A stretch of DNA of 64,000 nt, taken from positions 1 to 64,000 of the forward strand of contig JANDJZ010000240.1 of the NCBI GenBank assembly GCA_027943245.1, given 5' to 3'. The stretch's first letter is position 1. The number at the start of each line of letters is the position of its first letter. Below the pieces are notes generated by a model that saw nothing but the letters and a program-made list of their open reading frames with translations, searched no databases and was not told where the DNA came from. The DNA comes from Acanthamoeba sp. SK_2022b. Its lineage: Eukaryota; Discosea; Longamoebia; Acanthamoebidae. The position numbers and the translations under genes were made by a program. This document shows, one piece after another, positions 1 through 10,313 of this stretch.

Positions 1-1377
1 CTGGATTACCGCTTAGTGTGCGATTCGGTCTCCGAGGACTTGGAGGAGAGCTGCACCTTGAGCTCTCCCAGCTCATACTCGCATATCCTGTAATAATCGT
101 ATACGAGTGAGGGTTCGCCGTGCACGCTGCGCTCACTCCACAACGACCAAACAAACAAACGTATGCTGTACCGTAGTCGCTGCGCCATCTGTGTGTTCTC
201 CATCTCGAAGTGCGATCTGTCCTTCCTCTCGTCCTGCAGCTGCTGGAACAGATGCAGTTTTTCTATGTGACGGCGAACACGTATACGACCGGGTCAGTTG
301 CAATGGAACGCGTTCCGCCGTGGCCACTGCGACGTGGTGACGGTGATGGTGACGACGGACACTCTACCATCTTGAAGCCTTTGCGCTTGAGCGGCGGCGG
401 TCTCCTTGCTCTTGACCCAAGCCTCTCGATCCTTGAGCAGGGCCTCCTTTTCCTTGACCAGCACCTCCCTCTCCCTGAGCCAACTCTGCTTTTCCGCCTC
501 CACCAGCTCCCTCTCTTTGACCATCTGCTGGTACTCCGGAGCTGCGGCACAGGCGTGAGCGTTGGGCGGATCATCCAGCAGTCAAAGCAAGAGAGAGAGA
601 GAGAGAGAGAGAGGTGCGTACTGGCCGCCAGATTGTCCGAACCGAGGAGGGTCTTCCTCCTCTCGTCATCCCGCTTCTTCTTTCGCCCCTCTTCTTTTCT
701 CTGCTTTTCGGTCACCGCCTCTGCAGTGCGCCACACGACGAAACAGCGTTAGAACATCGTATGCTAAGGGTTGTTGCGTGTGCGTGCGTTGCGTGCGTGC
801 GGTGTCACTTTACTTGGTGGTGCGGCGGTGGCGGCCGGAGTGGATGGGACTGGCACGAGGGCATCGGAAGCCATGGCAAAGAGCATCTGGGCCTCCTTCT
901 TCGTGACGCCGTGGGCGCCCAGCGATTTGAGCGTGTCGTTGAGGCCCTTGAACAGGGCCTCCCATTCTGGCGGCAGGTTGCGGACCTGCACATGCACACG
1001 CAATCGGTCAACTCACGCACGTGCCTGGCGGTGCATTGCTTGTGCGCGAGCGATGCGGACCTCGAAGCCATTCTTACGATCAAAGCCCATGTGGCCTGTA
1101 AGAAGAAAGTATATTACATGAAAATTAACATTAAACAAAAAAAAAAAACAAAAAAAAACAAAAATGAAAAGAGGGCACGTGTAGCCGACGAACCGAGGTG
1201 TTGCGCGTTGGTGGGACCCGAGAGGACGAACTCGTCGGTGGTCTTGCTTTTCCCCTTCTTGGAGTCCTTCTTCTTGGCACCAGACTTCTTATCTGACTTA
1301 CTCTTGCGAGGCAAGGGCGGGTCCCCCGTCCCTCGCGGCTCCTTCTTTGTGGCAAGCTTCCCGAAAATGCTGCTCAT
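1..1377 (-). CDS. CRIB (p21-Rho-binding) domain protein with coiled coil, 3' end outside window
   Basis: The start is the ATG at 1375-1377 and exon 1 encodes a lysine-rich N-terminus (MSSIFGKLATKKEPRG). The CRIB core is split over introns: FVLSGPTNAQHLG, then HMGFDRKNGFE, then VRNLPPEWEALFKGLNDTLK. This matches the I-S-x-P-x(2,4)-F-x-H-x2-H-x-G pattern followed by a P-x-E-W segment, as in PAK-type kinases and other Rac/Cdc42 effectors. A later exon (about 524-390) is a charged helix rich in Glu and Lys (VKERELVEAEKQSWLRERE) that looks like a coiled coil. Another exon reads out of the window with GELKVQLSSKSSETES. The family binds GTP-loaded Rac/Cdc42 at membranes or the cytoskeleton. No kinase domain is visible, so whether this is a PAK or an adaptor cannot be told. 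A (GA)n tract lies in one intron. Confidence 0.75.
591..614. repeat. (GA)n microsatellite
   Basis: About 12 GA units in an intron of the CRIB gene. Confidence 0.9.
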
Positions 1378-1900
1378 CTTGTGCACCTCAATCTTGCACT
1401 TGGTCTGAGGTCGCTACGCGAATTCGCAAATTGGTGATTACGCTGTTGATTTTTCACGTCGTGGTCTCGGGTAGAAGCAAGCTCTGTTCTAATTCAATCG
1501 TTTAAGAGAGAGGCCCTAATCGTCACCGGCTAGGAACAAAGTGCAGCAAATTGGAGGAGATCTCGCGACGTCGCGGAACGTGACGCCAGCAAACGGTCGG
1601 TTCCACGCGCACCTACCGCGTTCGCTTCCAGTTACGGAAGGCGGTCCTTTTGAGTTTAATCTGCGTGGGAATGGACCGTTAGGCCAACGTTCCTGTGAAG
1701 GCAGCCGGGCACGAATACCGTCGATAACCGCTTCTACAAATTAAGCCTGATCTGGCCCGATAAGACCGTCGACATGCTGCTATATAAGCGTCGTTACTGT
1801 AAATGGATCTGACGTTTCTCTCACCTGTTTATCGGGGACGCGTCCATTTTCACGCAAGGCGTTTGGTCCTTCTTTTATCTACCTTACCCCTACACACAAC
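1378..1900. other. Divergent intergenic region between CRIB gene and PLAC8 copy 1
   Basis: This 523-bp region lies between two divergent starts and should hold both promoters. A plus-strand open frame at 1541-1744 has no recognisable content and I do not call it a gene. A TATA element is listed separately. Confidence 0.6.
1781..1788 (+). promoter_or_regulatory. TATA box of PLAC8 copy 1
   Basis: TATATAAG lies about 113-120 bp upstream of the PLAC8 ATG at 1901, the only such match in the upstream region. The transcription start is not known. Confidence 0.45.
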
Positions 1901-2393
1901 ATGTCTGACTGGGAGACCGGCCTGTGCGAGTGCTTCTCTGACCGTAAGGCCCAACGAGAACACCAAAACAAACACCTGCAGTCGCTCCAGAACTTACCCT
2001 TTACTCCTTGTTTTTATCTGGATCGCAGTCCCGACGTGTCTGTCGTCCTACTTCTGTGGCTGCTTTGACGTCGCCTACCACTACGCGGCTGCTGAGGACC
2101 GTGAGTGCGGCCTAGTCGATGGTGTCATCTCCTACATATTCTTCCCCTGCTGCGCTTGCGCTGCTAGGTGCGCTCCTTTGACCTTTACACTTTTTGGTGA
2201 TATTTTCCCCAATGATGTTGACCCCTTTCTCTGGACATATCGTCATATTAGGGGCAAGGTCAGGGAGAAGTACAACATCTCGGGCAGCCTTCTGGGCGAC
2301 ATCTTGACGGCATGGTTCTGCACCTGTTGTGCCGTCGCACAGCAGTCGAGGGAGCTCAAACACAAGGGAGTCAGCAAGTACTCCTGCTTCTAA
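1901..2393 (+). CDS. PLAC8 family cysteine-rich protein, copy 1
   Basis: Three exons, 1901-1943, 2029-2167 and 2252-2393, give a 107-residue protein. It has the PLAC8 layout: MSDWETGLCECFSD, then CLSSYFCGCFDVAYHYAAAE, then a CCACAA segment, then REKYNISGSLLGD and CTCCAVAQQSREL. The Cys clusters and the R-x-K-Y-x-I-x-GS-x4-D segment are family hallmarks. PLAC8 proteins are small membrane-associated Cys-rich proteins; plant members affect cadmium handling and cell number. The role here is unknown. Exon lengths (43, 139, 142 nt), intron phases and most residues match copy 2 at 5458-5992, so the two come from a tandem duplication. The start was chosen because MSDWETGLC begins both copies. Confidence 0.88.
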
Positions 2394-2659
2394 AAGAGAG
2401 CCTCAAGCGACTAACAATTACCAACGCTCAACATGGAAACTGAACTTTGTCAGTCTGCGACTCATCAGCAGTAAACGTTGGCAAGGAAAAGGAAGATTTT
2501 GTTTTGTTTGACAACAGGTATTGGTGGTGAAGATGATAGTAATGAAGATGTAGTTCACAGATTGAAGGGCAAACAGGAAGATAGGTGTAGAGGCCTTCCA
2601 TACAAACTTGATGCACAATCCATGTAACTTGGAAAACTAGAAGAGAGCACAAGGGATAC

Positions 2660-2869
2660 TTAGGGAATGTGAGAAGGCAGTATGGAGCAAGTTATGAGTT
2701 GAGTGCATTCCTCGCAGAATTGAGAACTGCCTCTATTACTAAAGGAGAGGTCCAGTCATTGCAAGCTCCTCAAAGAGTGGTGAAGATAAACTTTACTTTT
2801 GGTCAGATCTATGTTAACTCATATTTTGGATCAATCCAAGATATCTATGATGTCAACTTGTATATTTAG
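2660..2869 (+). pseudogene. Short remnant resembling a PIF1/Helitron helicase segment
   Basis: The frame 2669-2869 contains SAFLAELRTASITKGEVQSL, which follows the F-x2-L-L-x2-L-R-x-G-x-I-T-x-E-D-x2-L-L pattern seen near the C-terminal part of PIF1-like helicases. No Walker motifs are nearby. The match is short, so the call is tentative. Confidence 0.2.
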
Positions 2870-3105
2870 TATCATCCATGTTAACATTGCATATTGTGGC
2901 CATCTCTCCACCAGCAACAATTTGTATCACTGGACTGCAAGGGCATTAGTAGAGGGTGTTATGAAATACAAACTGTTTTTTGACATGTGGAGATCAATAT
3001 GCCCAAACATGACAAGTAAGAGGGCGTAATTGTGGGAAAGAAGGTGCATGAGCATTGTGTACACATACACAATGGTAGAGCACTATGGTATAGCAAGCAT
3101 AAATA

Positions 3106-4958
3106 ACCTCCTCAATTATCAAATGAGAGGTCAAAAATGACTGGCGTTTTGTGCGATAACTTCCTTGGAATGAAGCACTATCAGGGGAATTAATCGAATT
3201 AATCACACACAGTGATTGGAATTTCAAGATTGCAATAATTTAGGGAGGGGTAAAGGCATGTCAAGAGCAATAAAACAGATTTTCATTGGGTAATAACCCA
3301 CTGAAATGGATTCACAAGTAGGCATTCATGAGGAGGATTATTGAAGAGAGATACCATGCACTCAAAAGAGGCATGGAGCTGAGCACAGTGTTGAGGTCTG
3401 TGAGGGCATGCAGGGTATCCTTGAGAGTGGTTGGATCAAGCTGAGCAGGAACCAGGGGGATAGGGCCATCAGTGGGACATGACTCAAGGAAATGGTAGGG
3501 GCCCATCCAAGCTGAGGAACTGGAGTGGTAGTCCTTGGTTTTCAGCTGCACCCTTCCCCTCCAACTTTTTAGGCCCCAGGGTGCCCAATCAGAATTTTTG
3601 TGGACCAGCAGCCAACAGATGTGGAGCTCAGTTGTGTTCCAAAGGAAAATCTTCTCCATTGTAACAGTGAGCTCCTTGATTAGCACATCTGGTTGAATGC
3701 AGAACTGATAGATATTGAGCACATGACCAAGGCTGGGTCCCTTTGTCCTGTTACTGCATGGGGACAGCAAGTGCGCATCAAGTCCTTCAATGAAAATGGG
3801 TGTTCAAACCATAGACAAGCTGTTGGTGCAGCTGCTTAGCAAGGAGGAATGGGTGCTCAATGATGGGAAGCCTTAATATCTGGTCATTGATGGCAACCAT
3901 TTTGTGGATGCTGCCTGCACAGCATTTCCTCTACACCCAGCATGAGTGTGCCATGCCATTCACACCACTCTACCTCTGAAATCTGGTAGCTACTGATGAG
4001 GCTCTTAATGGTCTTGTTCAGCAACACACTGAATGTAAGGGGAGGGCAAGGACATGGAGTTCACCAAGAAAGGTACTGTGTTTGGGAGCTTTTGTGGTCA
4101 CATACACATACATGGTTCATTCAAAATCTTTCATGTATACAGATTTTTCCGTGATGGTCAACTCTGCACATTGTCACAGCCAAGGAGGACCTCACAAGCA
4201 TACTGGGGGACAGATCAGTTGGGATAGATGACGTCCTGGACAAGCTGAGCAAGATTCAGAAGGCAAAGGCAAAGAGGAAAAAAGAAGCAGGAAAGCAGAA
4301 AGATTATGAGGAGAGAAGCATATCAGAATTTGATCCAGCAAGGAGATACAACAAAGTGACCAATCAGCGGACAAGATCATGGAAGATGTATTGGGCAGCA
4401 GCATACCCTGGTTGGAGTGGAAGATGTTTGAAGTTGTATATATCTTTTCACCACGTAAATGTATGCAATGGAGAGATCAGTGAAAACTGAACATAAAAAC
4501 AACGACACTGACAATATCACCACATACACATATGCAATGCCAGGAACACTCTTTGCACCCACCTTCTTCAGAACCTACACACATGTTTAAGTTGGTCCTT
4601 GTGCTGCAAGCTTCATTTGTGGTGAAGGAGGTGCATGAGCATTGCATATTTTACATGATGGCAGAGCAGAGATGCCCACCACAGCTGGTTGAAGACCATT
4701 GGTAAAATTAACTTCATTTTCACAATACAAAAAACGACCCTCCATTTTTTGCACCTCTCCATTGACTTTTACTTCAATAAAATGAGAAATTTTACCTCAT
4801 TAAAATCCATTTTATTGCGCATAACAAACAATTACTCTACCTAAAATATTGTAAACTTAAAATGCTGGTTATTTCACCAGATAGCACTGCATTACTGGGA
4901 ATGAGTGCACAAAAAAACGCCAGTCATTTCCCACCTCTCATTTGATAATAGAGGAGGT
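3106..4958. mobile_element. Decayed DNA element with about 78-bp terminal inverted repeats and TA flanks
   Basis: The left arm from 3106 (ACCTCCTCAATTATCAAATG...) is the reverse complement of the right arm ending at 4958 (...CATTTGATAATAGAGGAGGT). The first 50 bp match at about 46 positions apart from a 3-nt A-tract difference, and weaker pairing continues to about 78 bp (3106-3183 with 4880-4958). Both ends abut a TA dinucleotide (3104-3105 and 4959-4960), as expected for TA-targeting transposons, though a TA alone is weak evidence. The interior has no intact transposase. Confidence 0.55.
3594..4440 (+). pseudogene. Broken coding remnant inside the inverted-repeat element, ParB-like segment
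   Basis: Plus-strand frames with coding character are interrupted by stops and frame changes. Legible pieces are a segment near 3600 containing VDQQPTDVELSCVP, a segment near 3700-3790 containing QQVRIKSFNENG, then about 3800-3920 containing LLSKEEWVLNDGKP, a stop, and YLVIDGNHFVDAAC. A lysine-rich piece follows at about 4180-4390. The V-I-D-G-N-H-x-V-x-A-A string resembles the ParB/Srx nucleic-acid-binding motif. It may be the relic of the element's own gene. The assignment rests on one short motif. Confidence 0.3.
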
Positions 4959-5154
4959 TAGAGGAGGTTGGGGCCTGGGTTTTAGGGCCTCTCATCTTAT
5001 CCTGTTATGAAACAGCATAACTTGGGGCCTATGGCTACTTATCCACATATAGATGATCTCCTTAGCAGTGAGGCCTTACCTAGCTGACTGGCTGTGATAT
5101 CATCCAACATCATCATAATCCCAAGCAAATTTTGTAACTTTCTACCTTAACCAC

Positions 5155-5200
5155 CATAAAAATGACCAGCGTTTTTGTGCAATCATTTATGTTGAAGCAA
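5155..5200. repeat. Third copy of the inner inverted-repeat segment
   Basis: AATGACCAGCGTTTTTGTGC at 5161-5180 and its surroundings repeat the 3133-3176 segment in the same orientation, and are inverted relative to the arm at 4880-4959. This suggests a nested or solo element end. Confidence 0.5.
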
Positions 5201-5457
5201 AAGTAACCAGCTTCAGGCCATGGTGTGCCAAGTAGATATCCCGTTATTCGCAGCCTCTTCCTCTGCGGTTTTGTTTTGGTTCGGTGAACCAGAGAATTGG
5301 GCCGATGGTCATTGGTCGAACACGACAATTTGTCGGGCCGACTTTTCGGTGGCGGACGTCGGACACACTTTATACCCCCCACTTCCGGACTTCTTTTTTG
5401 TTCTCCACCCGTCGACCCGCACCGAGCTTCAACCCCCCCCCCTTCTTTACACACAAC

Positions 5458-5992
5458 ATGTCTGACTGGGAGACCGGCCTCTGCGAGTGCTTCTCTGACT
5501 GTACGGCCACCACACATAACCTCATCCAAACAAAACAAGCAACAAGTAGCTCCGGAACTTACTCCTTTATTTTTGTTCTTGTGGGTCGCAGTCCCGACGT
5601 GTCTGTCGGCCTACTTCTGCGGCTGCTTTGACGTCGCCTACCACTACGCGGCCGCGGAGGACCGTGAGTGCGGTGTTGTCGATGGTCTCGTCGCCTACTG
5701 CTTCTTCCCCTGCTGCGCTTGCATTTCTCGGTGCGTGGACCCCTCTTTGGACCGTTTTATTTCCGGAACTAGGTGGGGCCGCTGTTGCTGCAGCTCGTGT
5801 ACTGACGGCTGCTTCTTGGCCACGTTGGCTGGACCTTATCAACACATCAGGGGCAAGATCAGGGAGAAGTACAACATCTCGGGCAGCCTTCTCGGCGACA
5901 TCCTGGCGGTGTGGTGCTGCGCCTGCTGTGCCGTCTCGCGGCAGTCGAGGGAGCTCAAGCAGAAGGGAGTCAGCAAGTACTCCTGCTTCTAA
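5458..5992 (+). CDS. PLAC8 family cysteine-rich protein, copy 2
   Basis: Exons 5458-5500, 5592-5730 and 5851-5992 give 107 residues with the same exon lengths and phases as copy 1. Segments include CLSAYFCGCFDVAYHYAAAE, CGVVDGLVAYCFFPCCACIS and REKYNISGSLLGDILAVWCC. The nine bases before the ATG (acacacaac) are the same in both copies. A possible TATA-like TTTATA lies near 5369. Third-exon identity with copy 1 is high, while the introns have diverged almost entirely, so purifying selection on both proteins is likely. The molecular role is unknown. Confidence 0.9.
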
Positions 5993-6152
5993 TCTTCCTC
6001 CCTCCTTCTCAACAGCTCTTATTGTCACCGGGCAACAAGCAAAAAACAAATATATGTGTATCAGTTCCGACGAGCTCTTTCCTTTTTATAATTTATTATA
6101 ATTTATTTTATTGTTGACCGCAAACAGCAAATCAAAAGAAGCTCTGGCGACT

Positions 6153-7055
6153 ATGGAAGGTGCTGAGGAAGAGAGAGTGCGGAGGGATGAACTTGCCTCT
6201 GGGGAGGAAGCGACAGGAACAGAAGGCGAGAAGAGCGAAGTTGGCAGCCGGCGGGTTGCGGTAGTGACAGGGGCGACGAGCGGCATAGGCCTGGAGACCG
6301 CCCGCGCCCTCTACCAACGCGGCTATCACGTAGTGCTGGGTACCTCATCATTATTTTATTTATATATATATATATATATAAAATAGAAATGTATGTTAGA
6401 ATATTACTTATTTGTTTTGGCTTCACGCACAGCCTGCCGTGACATGGCCAAGTGTGAGAAGGTGGTGGAAGAGTTGGCGACCGGCGACCCCGCCGTGCCC
6501 CTTTCCGGCTCCGCCGAGTGCATGGTCTAAGCCTCCCTCTCTCCTCCTCGATGATAGTGTCATGTTGTACACGCACAACACTGCGCCTCACCCTACCTTT
6601 GCCTTGCGGTGTGGTTTGTCCTGCCTGGTGATACAATGCAGTCGGTGGACCTCACGTCGCTTCAGTCTGTGCGTGACTTTGCCCAAGAGTTCAAGAAGAG
6701 GCGCCAGCCGCTCCACCTGCTGATCAACAACGCAGGCACACGACCTTCTTTTCTCCTGCGCGCGTCATGCGGTGTTGCTGACGTGGAGTGTGTGCCCGCC
6801 CCGCTAGGAATCTACAGCCCGCCGTACGGCGAGACCAAGGACGGCTTCGAATCTCAGTTTGGAGTCAACTACCTCTCACACTTCCTGCTCACTGTAACCC
6901 CCCCCCTCGCTGGGTGTGGGAGATGGAAAGCCTGACACCCATCTCCGCCTGTCGTTGGTTCTGCTGCAGCACCTGTTGCTGGACAAGCTGAAGGAGTCGG
7001 CGCCAGCCAGGATCATCAATGTCTCCTCGCGAGCCCACACGATGGGTGAGTTCTG

Positions 7056-7134
<79 letters not shown>

Positions 7135-8031
7135 GATGAGGAGCATGCACGTTGAGGCTTGAAGTTTGCTGATAAAGATGATCGTGGGGACTGCAGCCAA
7201 TTTGGACTTTGACAACCTGCAGAGCAAGCAGAACTACAGCCGCTACACGGCCTACTCGCGTTCCAAGCTCGCCCAGGTGCTCCACGCCAACAAACTCCAG
7301 CGCCGCCTCGAAGGTGCCCTCTCCTACTCCCCCCCCTCTCTCTTCATTCCCTGCAAGACAGAGCCCTGAACCGCACGCGTGCTCACAGGAAGCGGTGTGA
7401 CCGCGTGCTCGCTCCACCCGGGCGTGGTGAACACGTTCCTGTGGCGCGACCTCCCCGGTCCGATCAAGTATCTCGCCTACGGCCTGGGCTCCGTGTTCTT
7501 CAAGACGCCTGCCCAAGGCGCCGGTAAGAGAGGGGGGGGGGGAAGAGGAGGGACACGTGTCGCACGGCACAGGTGCCGCACTTGTTGTTTGGCGGGGCTG
7601 CGACTAACGCGTTAGACGCCGAACAACTACAGCGACCACGGTATGGGCGGCCACGGCGGAAGAGCTCGAAGGCGTGGGAGGCAAGTACTACTCTGGCTGT
7701 CGTGAAGTCGCTTCATCAGCTCAAGTACGATCATCTAATCGCTCTCCCGTGTCGGCGTCGGTGGTTGGTGGTTGGTGGTTGGTGGTTGGTGGTTGGTGGT
7801 TGGTGGTTGGTGGTTGGTGGTGGTGTTTTGGATTGGGGAGGTCAAAGTTGGCTGACGAGCCCTTCGCGGGCCATTGCGCGCTGGCAGTCGCGTGACATGG
7901 ACGCGCAGGACAAGCTGTGGCGAGCCTCGCTCGAGCTGGTCGGCCTCTCCGCGGAGGAAGACGAGAACGTGCTCGACGACTCAGAGTTGAACAAAGGACA
8001 AGAGGCCGTCCACGACGACGCTGCAAGCTAA
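6153..8031 (+). CDS. Short-chain dehydrogenase/reductase, retinol-dehydrogenase/WWOX-like
   Basis: The multi-exon gene starts MEGAEEERVRRDELASGE. It shows the classical SDR series in order: the nucleotide-binding TGATSGIG, CRDMAKCEKVVEEL, LLINNAG, GVNYLSHFLL, RIINVSSRAH, the catalytic Y-x3-K as YTAYSRSKLAQVLHANK, and SLHPGVVNT. A C-terminal stretch reads TAEELEGVGGKYYS and then LWRASLELVGLSAEEDEN. This order and the HPG motif fit the RDH11-14/WWOX group, which oxidise or reduce retinoids or other lipophilic carbonyls with NADP(H). The acidic N-terminal extension is not typical. Introns hold a (TA)n, a 74-bp (GT)n and a GGTTGGT array. The substrate cannot be told. Confidence 0.85.
6361..6380. 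repeat. (TA)n tract
   Basis: A run of TA dinucleotides in the first SDR intron. Confidence 0.85.
7058..7131. repeat. (GT)n microsatellite, 74 bp, sense GT
   Basis: It starts about 13 nt after the 5' splice site of an SDR intron. Confidence 0.97.
7760..7831. repeat. GGTTGGT minisatellite
   Basis: About nine or ten tandem copies of a 7-bp G/T unit in or next to the last SDR intron. The spacing of GG pairs could allow a two-layer G-quadruplex on the plus strand. Confidence 0.9.
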
Positions 8032-8115
8032 GAAGACGACAATTTAGCAGGATCTTCACCTATATCTGCTGTCCGCGTTCGCGTTGTCCTTGCCGCCAGC
8101 GCCGCCAAACCACTG

Positions 8116-8645
8116 GTGTCCGCGTTGTCGCTGTCTTTGTCGCTGCCGCTGCCTGCGTCCTCATTGTCCGCCAGGTCCAGAGGGCGTGTTGCACTTCACA
8201 GTGCAATGTCCGTGGCGATTGCGGGGTTTTTGTTGCGGCCCAATCACCAGGAAGAGTTTTCTCCTGCCAACGACGGGGTCTTCGGTTGCTGTCACAGCCA
8301 CCTTCAGCGATCCGCCTACTCTCAATACGAGCACTACCTATTGGCTGGCCTTCTGCCACGACGGGACTGGTGACTTCACGTACAGCTTGAACACCAATTC
8401 GGATATCGTCAACACCGCGGGGTATGGCAGCGTCAGCCTCTCGGCGTGAATCCCAGCTCGGAGCCGAAGCAAGACACGCCAGGGTTCCCCGCTCTACAAA
8501 CTGATCTCGGATTGCTCCGTATCCTCTCCAAGCCCCTCTCCCTCACCTTCGCCTTCGCCGTCGCCTTCTTCTACCCACAGTGGTGGCGCATCGGTACCCA
8601 GTTCCATGATCGGAGATACCGTGTTGTACCGGCAGAGTCTTATAA
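8116..8645 (+). pseudogene. Fragment of a surface-type gene with Ser-Pro linker and an in-frame stop
   Basis: One plus frame (about 8250-8449) reads SSVAVTATFSDPPTLNTSTT, YWLAFCHDGTGDFTYSLNTN and SDIVNTAGYGSVSLSA. This resembles the T-Y-W-L-hydrophobic core of the bacterial-type 'choice-of-anchor' extracellular domains. A TGA at 8447-8449 then interrupts it, yet the same frame continues with SPLYKLISDCSVS and an SPSPSPSPSPSP linker to a second stop near 8645. No convincing start, signal peptide or upstream exon could be assigned. It may be a decayed gene, or real exons joined by an intron I could not place. The 5' limit is arbitrary. Confidence 0.35.
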
Positions 8646-8658
8646 CTTGATTACGCAA

Positions 8659-9757
8659 TTACATCTTCTTTCCTTTTTCTTGCTTTACGCGATCTTTGTT
8701 CTTGGCCTTCTGCCTTGTCTTCGAGGCGTTGTGGCTTGGGGCGTCCCCGTCGGTGGACGAGAGGCCAACAGGCGTGAAGATCTGTTGTGTTCCAGCAAAC
8801 ACCCAAAGTAGACTGGTGAAAATGCTGCTGCGGGGGAAAGAGCGCGCGCATGCGGTGTGGGCGTGACATACGTAGAAGGTTCCAGAGCCATCTCCCACGG
8901 CGATGCCAAGTCCCTCGGGCGACGTGGACACCGACGTGACGCGGCTAAGGCATGTGAACGCGCAGACCTCCTGCTCCATCGCGAGGGCGACAGTGAGTTG
9001 CAGTCCCGCCCATGGCCGACGAGCACATGCACACACAACACAACACACAACAAAGGGTGAGAAGGAGAGGGCCACCTGCTTGGTGTTGGCGTCCCAGATG
9101 ATGATCATGTTGTCGGTGGAGCCGCTCACGATGTACTGCCCGTTGGGCGAGTACGCCACGTCGGTCACCTGCGCCTTGTGCTTGGTCCACACAGCCAACC
9201 TGCGCTCCCCGCAACGCCCAACGCAAGCACACACGTCAGCAAACCTGTGTAAACTCGTCGTGTTGCGTGCGTGTCCGCACTTTTTGGCGTTGACGGCGCT
9301 CCATTCGATCAGCATCTTGTCGTTGCCGCCAGAGACCACCTTCTTGCTGTCAGGCGAGAAGGCGACGGCGAGGACGCCCTTCTGATGGCCGGAGAAGGTG
9401 GCCACCTTCGAACGGCGCCCCATGTCCCACAACTTGAGCGTGCGGTCGTCGCTGCCCGTCACGACGCGTCGGCCATCGGGGGAGATGGCGCAGCAGTTGA
9501 CGGCCTCGCGGTGGCCGTACATGATCCCCACCTGCGTTCGGCTGTCGGGGCACCACAGCCGTATGGTCTTGTCGGCCGATGTCGACACTATGGTCGAGCT
9601 GTCGGGCGACCAGCTGCAATCGAGCACCACGCCCGTGTGACCGCTCAGCGCGCCCACCATCTGTGACGCGATGTCGCGTGAGCGAACGGGTGAGTTTGCT
9701 AAAACGTTTTCAAACGCGTTTCCAAATGCAACTGAAGCGAACGAACGAACGATCGTG

Positions 9758-9827
<70 letters not shown>

Positions 9828-10252
9828 GTGTGGTGTGCGAACGGTAAGGCACGTACTTGGCCGGTGTGGGCGATCCACAGGCCCACCGTGTTGTCCCGCG
9901 ACGCCGAGACCACCTTCTGCGAGTCGGGCGACCAATCGCAGGCAAACACGTTGCTCTTGTGGCCCTCGAGCGCCGCCATCTCCACGCCCGAGTGCGCGTT
10001 CCACACCTTGAGAGTCTTGTCGCGGGAGGCAGTGACGACGAACTGGCCGTTGGGCGCGTAGGCCGTGTTGAGGATGCGGGCCGTGTGGCCGGTGATGTTG
10101 GTGAAGGGCTTGGGCGGCCTGCGCGACTTGCCCTTGCCCTCGGCCGGGGGCAGCCACGCCGGATCGCACTCCCACATCTTGACCGTGCGGTCGAACGAGC
10201 ACGACACGATCTTTCTGTCGTCCGGCGAGAACGAGCAATCAAACACCGTGCC

Positions 10253-10313
<61 letters not shown>

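Larger units (their letters stand above)
2394..5457. mobile_element. AT-rich island of decayed mobile DNA between the PLAC8 copies
   Basis: About 3 kb with base composition well below the GC content of the neighbours and no intact long gene. It holds one element with long inverted repeats (3106-4958), a third copy of part of that repeat at 5155-5200, a direct repeat (about 3040-3082 and 4625-4671, near 75% identical) and short coding-like remnants. Nothing resembles an intact transposase. The outer limits of the island are the flanking gene ends, not mapped boundaries. Confidence 0.55.

Noticed and set aside
1541..1744. Plus-strand 67-residue open frame upstream of PLAC8 copy 1
   Set aside because: No recognisable content, and it sits in the promoter region just ahead of the TATA element.
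3312..3770. Minus-strand 152-residue open frame in the island
   Set aside because: It is antisense to the plus-strand coding remnant, which shows better motif content; probably a shadow.
9776..10061. Long frames of poly-(Cys-Val) or poly-(Thr-His)
   Set aside because: These are translations of intronic CA/GT microsatellites. The same applies to similar frames near 12.4, 17.9, 19.0, 40.6, 41.2, 44.1, 56.5 and 59.8 kb.
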